Below are positions 7,182 through 11,231 of a stretch of 11,231 nucleotides of DNA, one piece after another. A program made the translations under genes and the position numbers. Under the pieces are notes generated by a model. The model worked only from the letters and a program-made list of their open reading frames with translations. It ran no database searches and was not told where the DNA came from. Origin of the DNA: Alphaproteobacteria bacterium (GTDB lineage: Bacteria; Pseudomonadota; Alphaproteobacteria; Caulobacterales; Caulobacteraceae); contig JAGWSE010000032.1 of assembly GCA_028869395.1 (NCBI GenBank), forward strand, positions 1-11,231, read 5' to 3'. Numbering within the stretch: position 1 is the stretch's first letter; each line of letters starts with the position of its first letter.

Positions 7182-8408
7182 CTAAACAGCCACGCCTTCA
7201 TAATGTTCCGGGCGCGGAAGGCCTTTTCCGGCCGCGGTTTCAGAGGCCTCCGAAGAGGCTCGAAGGAAGCCGGCCGCCGGGCGCTGACCGCCCAGGATTT
7301 GAACCAGTTCCAGGCAGTCCTTCGCATCGGCGATGAAGCGCTGGACGGGAACCCGATCGAGCTCAGCCTGGAGGGCCCGGTGACGTTCGGCGCTCATGGA
7401 CTCGAGCGCGCCTTCGAGATCCTCCGGCCGCTCGAGCAGCAGTCCGAACCCCGCCTCCGAGAGGTAGCGCCCGGTCTGAACGCCCGCCAGGGCGACCGGC
7501 GGCGCGCCGTGGCGGCTCGCCTCGTAGAGGCGGTTCGGCAGCAGCCAGGAGGAATTCAGCCCCTCCTCCATGAAGTCGATGGCCCAGCTGAAGTGCACCT
7601 GGCCATAGAGCCGCGGCAGGTCGGCCGCCGTGTAGGGGCCGTGGAATGTCAGGTTGGGCAGGCGCGACACCTGCCCGTCGAAGTCGTCGAACTCGGTGTA
7701 GGCGGGCCGGCCGTGGATCCGCACATCGATCAGGTCGGGCCGGCGGCGTGCGATGTCGGCCAGGATGGCCAGGGTCTTGCGGCAGCGGATCGCGCCCATC
7801 CAGCCGATCCGCCAGGGCGGTCCGGGCGGGAGGTCACGGCCGGCGGGCGGCGCCATGGGAGCCAGCTCCAACACCTTGTTCTCCACCAGAAGGGTCTCGA
7901 TCGGCAGAGTCGATCCGACGCCTTGGCGGGCCTCGAAATAGTGGGACAGGAAGGCGGGCGAGCTCACGACCAACAGATCCGCGCGCCGCATCAGGGCGCG
8001 CTCGATCGCGCGCATCGCGCCGCTCTTCGCGCCGTCTCCAAGCATGAGCCGGTGGATGTCGAGGCATTCGTAGACGAGCCTGGCGCGCGCGCCGGCGCAG
8101 ACGCGCGCAGCGTCTGCGACGGCCAGCATTTCGAGCGTGCGCGCCATCACCACCTGGGCGCCTTGCAGATGCGCGCGCAGGCGCATCGCGCCGGCCGCGG
8201 CGCGAAGCGTCATGGCGGCGCGATGGCCGAAGCGGCCATCGTAGGTGCGTCCGAGATCGACGGCCTGGGCGCCCTCGATCCGGTCCGGCGCGGTCGCGTC
8301 GCGGCGGAATCCCAGCACGACGGGCTCGGCGCCGCCGGCGCGCAGCATGCGGACCCGCCGGGCGACCGCCGGGTCGGTGAGGTCGTGGACGAAATAGGCG
8401 ATCTTCAA
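7182..8408 (-). CDS. exoL: ExoL-type glycosyltransferase (GT4-like), TTG start
   Basis: This 408-residue enzyme has the two-domain look of a GT-B fold and resembles S. meliloti ExoL, the second glucosyltransferase of succinoglycan assembly. Recognisable stretches are the N-terminal IAYFVHDLTDPAVARRVRML (3-22), YECLDIHRLML (113-123), RIGWMGAIRCRKT (200-212) at the start of the C-terminal domain, IHGRPAYTEF (231-240), and DFMEEGLNSSWLLPNRLYEA (278-297), whose Glu residues sit where GT-B enzymes bind donor sugar. No DxD motif, signal peptide or membrane helix is seen, so it is probably cytosolic at the membrane face. The start at 8408 is TTG, supported by GAGGA 6 bases upstream and by similarity beginning at the first residues. 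The previous gene stops 9 bp before it. The last 30 or so residues are low complexity. Glycosyltransferase is sure; the ExoL assignment rests on remembered family patterns. Confidence 0.82.
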   Translation of the reverse strand: MKIAYFVHDLTDPAVARRVRMLRAGGAEPVVLGFRRDATAPDRIEGAQAVDLGRTYDGRFGHRAAMTLRAAAGAMRLRAHLQGAQVVMARTLEMLAVADAARVCAGARARLVYECLDIHRLMLGDGAKSGAMRAIERALMRRADLLVVSSPAFLSHYFEARQGVGSTLPIETLLVENKVLELAPMAPPAGRDLPPGPPWRIGWMGAIRCRKTLAILADIARRRPDLIDVRIHGRPAYTEFDDFDGQVSRLPNLTFHGPYTAADLPRLYGQVHFSWAIDFMEEGLNSSWLLPNRLYEASRHGAPPVALAGVQTGRYLSEAGFGLLLERPEDLEGALESMSAERHRALQAELDRVPVQRFIADAKDCLELVQILGGQRPAAGFLRASSEASETAAGKGLPRPEHYEGVAV

Positions 8409-8414
8409 CGGCGA

Positions 8415-8419
8415 TCCTC
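8415..8419 (-). promoter_or_regulatory. Ribosome binding site GAGGA of the TTG-started gene, on the preceding stop codon
   Basis: On the minus strand the upstream glycosyltransferase ends in TGA followed by GGA, so the Shine-Dalgarno GAGGA uses the last two bases of the stop codon. Six bases (TCGCCG) then lead to the TTG start. This fixes the start of the ExoL-type gene and suggests that ribosomes ending on the upstream gene restart here. Confidence 0.6.
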
Positions 8420-9380
8420 AGGCCGCAGGCGCGCCGAGGCGGCTCGGCGCGGGCAAGGCCGCCCTGCGCCAAGGCGCCGGCAGGAGCGCGTTCACGATCG
8501 GCGCCCTAAGCTCGCGCAGCGCGAACCAGAGCGGATTGCCGAGGTAGGCGCGCGCAGCCAGCTGCAATGCGAGCGCCTTGCGGCCCTTCCTCCAGGCGCG
8601 CCTGGCGAGCCACAGGAGCGTGAGGCTGCGCGCCGCCCAGTAGTCCAATCGCCGAAGGCGCGGACCTTGGATTCGGCATCGCCGGATGACTTCCATTGCG
8701 CCGCGCGCCGAGCGCTCCAGGACGTGGGAGGAACTCTGCGGCAGGATGCGGTAGAGCACCAGCGGCTCGTCGACCGCCGCCACCGACCCGCGCCATGAGA
8801 GCTGCAGGAGGAGTTGCCAGTCCTCGGTCGGGCCGAACTCGCGAACGAGGGCCGCGTCGTAGCCGCCGATCTCGCGCACCGCGGCGGTCCGCATGAGCAT
8901 GGCGCTGCCGTTGCCGACAGGATTGCGGGTGAGCAGCTCACGGTAGTCGATCGTGCGCGGTAGGGGAATGTCGGCCTGCGGGAGCAAGCGGTCTTGCTCG
9001 TCGATCCAAAGGGATCGGGCGAATGCGAACACGGCGCCCTCGCCGGCCTGCTCGAGGACCGCCAGCGTGCGCTCCAGGAACTGGGGCCGCCAGAGGTCGT
9101 CGGCGTCGAGGTTCGCCACATAAGGGCCTCGCGCCTCGGCCAGCGCGCGGTTGCGCGCCGCAGCGACGCCGCCATTGGGCTGACGGATCAAACGCACGCG
9201 CGGATCGGCGGCGGCGATCTCCGCCACGACGGCGGCCGTGCCGTCGGTGGACCCGTCATCGACGACGATGGCCTCGAAATCGGTGAAGGTCTGGGCGCGC
9301 AGGGAGGCCAGTGTGCGGCCCACGAACGCCTCGGCGTTGTAGGCGGGAACGATGACGCTGACCTTCGGATGCCCTGTCAT
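8418..9380 (-). CDS. Family 2 glycosyltransferase (GT-A fold)
   Basis: This is a 320-residue GT-A glycosyltransferase, probably adding one sugar of the exopolysaccharide repeat unit on the cytosolic side. It shows KVSVIVPAYNAEAFV (6-20), FEAIVVDDGSTDGT (35-48), NLDADDLWRP (90-99) with the metal-binding D92/D94/D95, and FGPTEDWQLLLQL (182-194) with E186/D187 as the likely catalytic pair. DEPLVLYR (204-211) closes the domain. The C-terminal 80 or so residues are basic and Leu/Ala/Arg-rich, perhaps amphipathic and membrane-associating. I chose the ATG at 9380, right before the beta-strand motif. A GTG at 9401 would add seven residues, and the sequence does not settle it. It shares the DPRVRLI...RNR...DxDD layout with the GT2 at 4883-5845, so the two are paralogues. 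It is the first glycosyltransferase of the minus-strand group and stops 9 bp before the next gene. Acceptor and donor are unknown. Confidence 0.87.
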   Translation of the reverse strand: MTGHPKVSVIVPAYNAEAFVGRTLASLRAQTFTDFEAIVVDDGSTDGTAAVVAEIAAADPRVRLIRQPNGGVAAARNRALAEARGPYVANLDADDLWRPQFLERTLAVLEQAGEGAVFAFARSLWIDEQDRLLPQADIPLPRTIDYRELLTRNPVGNGSAMLMRTAAVREIGGYDAALVREFGPTEDWQLLLQLSWRGSVAAVDEPLVLYRILPQSSSHVLERSARGAMEVIRRCRIQGPRLRRLDYWAARSLTLLWLARRAWRKGRKALALQLAARAYLGNPLWFALRELRAPIVNALLPAPWRRAALPAPSRLGAPAA

Positions 9381-9403
9381 GACCCCGCCCGGCTGTTGCA
9401 CCT

Positions 9404-9423
9404 GCCGAGCTTTAACGCCGAGC
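9404..9423. repeat. Paired 7-bp direct repeat between lldD and the first glycosyltransferase
   Basis: GCCGAGC occurs at 9404-9410 and again at 9417-9423, separated by TTTAAC, an AT-rich patch unusual for this window. The pair lies in the 55 bp between the lldD stop and the ATG of the first glycosyltransferase gene. It could be half-sites for a regulator or part of an internal promoter, or chance in GC-rich DNA. Confidence 0.25.
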
Positions 9424-9435
9424 GTGCGGCTCCGT

Positions 9436-10581
9436 TCAGTCGAGATCGAGCAGATCGCGTCCGGCGTCCCTCGCGCGCGAGCACCCGGTGAGGATCATCG
9501 CCACCGCGAGCTCCGATTTCAGGGTCGCCAGCATCTTCGCCACAGCCTTCTCGCCGCCGGCCCCCAACGCCCAGGCCCAGGCGCGGCCGATCAGGCACGC
9601 CCTTGCCCCGAGCGCCAGCGCCTTGAGGACGTCGAGGCCCGAGCGGACCCCCCCGTCCATGAAGACTTCCAGGTCGTCGCCCACCGCATCGGCGATACGC
9701 GGCAGGGCCGCCACTGACGACTTCACCCCGTCGAGCTGGCGACCGCCGTGGTTCGAGACGACGAGGCCCTGGGCGCCGCAGCGCACGGCTTCCCGGGCGT
9801 CGGCCACATCAAGCACGCCCTTGACCACGATCGGCCCGTCCCAGCTCTCGCGAACCCAGTCGAGGTCGGCCCAGGTCACGGAACGATCGAAATTGCGGGC
9901 GATCCAGGCCAGGAAGTCAGTCACGCGCCGGCCCTGCTGGGCGACTGCGCCCTCAACGCTGCCAAGGCTGTGGGGACGGCCGTTCAGCCAGACGTCCCAC
10001 ATCCACTCCGGATGGGCGATGCCGTCCCAGGCTGTGTTCAGTGCGCCGGAGAGACCGCTCGAACCGGTGAAGCCGGAGCGAATGTCCCGATACCGAGCCC
10101 CCGGCGTGGGCAGGTCGACGGTGAAGACCAGAACCGGACAGCCTGCCGCCTTGGCCCGGGCCAGCAGCTCCTTCATGTAGCCCCGGTCCTTCAGCATGTA
10201 GAGCTGGAACCAGGGCGGCGCGGCGCCTTCGGCCACCTCCTCCACAGAGCAGACGCCGACCGTCGACAGGCAGAAGGGCACGCCCGCGGCCCTGGCGGCG
10301 CGCGCCGCCTGCACCTCGCCGCGGCGGGCGTACATCCCGGCCATGCCCACCGGGGCCAGTCCGACCGGCATCGAGAGGGTCTGGCCGAGGGATTCGACGC
10401 TCATGTCGAGACGGGTCATGTCCCGCATGACGCGCTGGCGCAGGGCGAGGCTCTCCAGGTCCGCCACATTGCGCCCCAGGGTCACTTCGGCATAGGCGCC
10501 GCCGTCGATGTATTCGAAGAAGATGTTGGGAAGCCGACGTTTGGCCAGCGCCCGAAAATCTGAAACCGAAGCCGCCCGCAT
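9436..10581 (-). CDS. lldD: FMN-dependent L-lactate dehydrogenase
   Basis: This 381-residue protein belongs to the FMN-dependent alpha-hydroxy-acid dehydrogenase family and is close to E. coli LldD (396 residues) nearly end to end. LldD oxidises L-lactate to pyruvate and passes electrons to the respiratory quinone pool at the inner face of the membrane. Residues expected from the flavocytochrome b2 active site are all present: Y24 (in FFEYIDGGAY), Y128 (QLYML), D156 (FTVDLPTPGARYRD), K254 (VVKGVLD), and H278 and R281 (SNHGGRQLDG). The FMN phosphate loop is DGGVRSG (309-315) with GR at 332-333. LAPVGMAGMYARRGE (75-89) resembles LldD rather than glycolate oxidase or mandelate dehydrogenase. The region near 170-215 is the expected membrane-contact loop. 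The ATG at 10581 is preceded by the purine-rich AAGGGAAGGGGC. It lies upstream of four glycosyltransferase genes on the same strand and may share their transcript. A close substrate variant cannot be excluded. Confidence 0.93.
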   Translation of the reverse strand: MRAASVSDFRALAKRRLPNIFFEYIDGGAYAEVTLGRNVADLESLALRQRVMRDMTRLDMSVESLGQTLSMPVGLAPVGMAGMYARRGEVQAARAARAAGVPFCLSTVGVCSVEEVAEGAAPPWFQLYMLKDRGYMKELLARAKAAGCPVLVFTVDLPTPGARYRDIRSGFTGSSGLSGALNTAWDGIAHPEWMWDVWLNGRPHSLGSVEGAVAQQGRRVTDFLAWIARNFDRSVTWADLDWVRESWDGPIVVKGVLDVADAREAVRCGAQGLVVSNHGGRQLDGVKSSVAALPRIADAVGDDLEVFMDGGVRSGLDVLKALALGARACLIGRAWAWALGAGGEKAVAKMLATLKSELAVAMILTGCSRARDAGRDLLDLD

Positions 10582-10664
10582 GCCCCTTCCCTTGCCTTGC
10601 GCGTTCCGTCCGCGACACTAGCAATGGGCGTCGCCGCCGTCTTGCGCGGCGCAAGGAGGCTCAG
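10582..10664. promoter_or_regulatory. Divergent intergenic region of lldD and the small exported protein gene
   Basis: These 83 bp must hold the promoters of both divergent genes. CTTGCGCG occurs at 10596-10603 and 10641-10648. The second copy is the left arm of a perfect inverted repeat, CTTGCG-CGG-CGCAAG (10641-10655). On the minus strand GCTAGTGTC (around 10612-10620) loosely resembles the GCTA-type -10 element of alphaproteobacterial housekeeping promoters and would give lldD a leader of about 25-30 bases, but no convincing -35 stands out. No clear plus-strand promoter was found. The promoter assignment is tentative. Confidence 0.35.
10641..10655 (+). promoter_or_regulatory. Inverted repeat overlapping the ribosome binding site of the Gly-rich protein gene
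   Basis: CTTGCG and CGCAAG, 6 bp each around a 3-base loop, form a perfect inverted repeat. Its right arm contains the first three bases of the strong Shine-Dalgarno AAGGAGG (10653-10659), which lies 5 bases before the ATG at 10665. As RNA it could partly hide the ribosome site; as DNA it could be an operator for either divergent gene. Confidence 0.4.
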
Positions 10665-11093
10665 ATGAGGCGTTCCGGGATGGGGACCATTCTACCCCTG
10701 GCGCTCGCCATGGCCCTGGTCGCGGCCGTCCCGGCGCTCGCCCAAAGCGGCGGGGGAGGCGGCGGTGGAGGCGGCGCGGGCGGCAGCGGGAGCGCTGCGG
10801 CCGGTGGCGCGGGCGGCTCCTCGCCCTCAATGCAGCGCGGCCCAGCCGCCGCGATCCGGTTGCCCATGGCCACCAGCCACGCCCAGACCGCCCAGCGTCT
10901 GATGGATCGCAAGGGCAAGGCTGCGGCGGCGCCGAACAGCCCCCAGGTCGCCGCCGCGTCCAGGGCCGTGGACGACGCCATCGAACGCGATCCCACGGTG
11001 CGCGCCATGCTCAACGGCTCCATGTCCAAGCCACCGAGCCTGGCGGGAGGATCGCCGGGTCTGCCGCCACCGCCGCCGAGCCCGCCTCAATAG
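10665..11093 (+). CDS. Small exported Gly/Ala/Pro-rich protein of unknown function
   Basis: I do not recognise this 142-residue protein as a known family. The start is well supported by AAGGAGG 5 bases upstream of the ATG. Residues 1-26 form a typical Sec signal peptide: basic MRR, a hydrophobic run, and a signal peptidase I site ALA|QS after A26. The mature protein opens with nine consecutive glycines (29-37) and a Gly/Ser/Ala stretch to about 53. A charged segment that could be helical follows (about 70-116, with QTAQRLMDRKGK and ASRAVDDAIERDP). The C-terminus is proline-rich, with PPPPP at 134-138. It is divergent from lldD and 60 bp before another gene whose product also has a signal peptide. 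A periplasmic or surface role is likely, but no function can be given. Strong third-position GC and the ribosome site favour a real gene. Confidence 0.75.
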   Translation: MRRSGMGTILPLALAMALVAAVPALAQSGGGGGGGGGAGGSGSAAAGGAGGSSPSMQRGPAAAIRLPMATSHAQTAQRLMDRKGKAAAAPNSPQVAAASRAVDDAIERDPTVRAMLNGSMSKPPSLAGGSPGLPPPPPSPPQ

Positions 11094-11153
11094 GGTCTAA
11101 GCTGCGCGCGAACCTCCAGGCCCGCTGCTCGGTTGGGCGCCCAGGACCTCGCC

Positions 11154-11231
11154 ATGCGGACAGCCCCTATCCTCGCCAGCATCGTCGTCCTGGCCTCCGC
11201 CGCTGCGGCCGCCGCCCAGCCCGGCGCGCCG
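11154..11231 (+). CDS. N-terminus of a second exported protein (3' end outside window)
   Basis: An ATG at 11154 opens a frame that runs off the window. The 26 visible residues look like a signal peptide: a basic residue at position 2, a hydrophobic core ILASIVVLASA, and Ala-rich residues ending AAA|QP as a plausible signal peptidase I site. AGGA lies about 9 bases upstream. Its layout (short basic N-region, Ala-rich cleavage site before Gln) copies that of the preceding small exported protein, and both may belong to one unit. What the mature protein does cannot be seen. Confidence 0.55.
   Translation, partial: MRTAPILASIVVLASAAAAAAQPGAP

Noticed and set aside
5929..7185. 418-codon plus-strand frame opposite the ExoA-type gene
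   Set aside because: Its composition is Arg/Gly/Val/His-rich without family features; the minus frame has clear GT2 motifs.
7203..8798. 531-codon plus-strand frame opposite the ExoL-type gene
   Set aside because: It is a GC-driven shadow. It also crosses the junction of two real minus-strand genes, which a true gene in this packed layout would not do.
10743..10819. GGC/GGA/GGT-rich stretch considered as a tandem DNA repeat
   Set aside because: Codons vary at the third base and no fixed unit longer than a triplet repeats, so it is best read as a coding polyglycine tract.
1..11231. tRNA, rRNA, CRISPR array, insertion sequence, integrase or phage genes
   Set aside because: Nothing of the kind was seen by reading both strands. 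The gaps are under about 85 bp, with no spaced identical repeats and no transposase-like motifs.
1..11231. Defence or other novel non-polysaccharide system
   Set aside because: Every substantial gene has a recognisable envelope-polysaccharide or lactate-metabolism role. Only the small exported proteins at the right end lack an assignment, and nothing links them to defence.

Overview
The window is dense, very GC-rich DNA in which G and C dominate third codon positions, genes are packed with 4-base ATGA overlaps, and there is no intergenic gap over about 85 bp. Codon use, the Exo-type polysaccharide genes and a close LldD homologue suggest an alphaproteobacterium. Caulobacterales (Caulobacter, Phenylobacterium, Brevundimonas) is my best guess, but the window has no phylogenetic marker, so this is inference.

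Region 1 (1-4860, plus strand) is the polymerisation and export half of a Wzx/Wzy-type exopolysaccharide locus. In order it holds the 3' part of a Wzc/ExoP-type copolymerase-tyrosine kinase with a Tyr-rich tail; a GH16 endoglycanase with a lipobox (ExoK-like role); an O-antigen-ligase/Wzy-family polymerase (ExoQ role); and a Wzx-type flippase (ExoT role). The last three genes are joined by ATGA overlaps, and the kinase lies 21 bp ahead of them, so one operon is very likely.

Region 2 (4883-9401, minus strand, convergent with region 1) holds four glycosyltransferase genes read from high to low coordinates: a GT2 enzyme, an ExoL-type GT4-like enzyme with a TTG start, an ExoA-type GT2 with C-terminal membrane segments, and a second soluble GT2. 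The L, A, GT2 order recalls the exoLAMONP operon of Sinorhizobium meliloti succinoglycan synthesis. Together the two halves should assemble a lipid-linked oligosaccharide on the inner face of the membrane, flip it, polymerise it, control chain length, and trim the polymer outside. The initiating sugar-phosphate transferase, the outer-membrane Wza/ExoF protein and any acyl or pyruvyl transferases are not in the window.

Region 3 (9436-10581, minus) is lldD, an FMN-dependent L-lactate dehydrogenase with all expected catalytic residues. It lies just upstream of the glycosyltransferases on the same strand and may be co-transcribed with them. Region 4 (10665 to the end, plus) starts divergently from lldD and holds a small exported protein with a nine-glycine run and a proline-rich C-terminus, then the first 26 codons of a second exported protein cut by the window edge.

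No RNA genes, insertion sequences, phage genes or CRISPR arrays were seen. The most interesting points are the rearranged Exo-like module, an 8-bp intercistronic inverted repeat before the ExoA-type gene, the TTG start with its ribosome site on the preceding stop codon, and the position of lldD.
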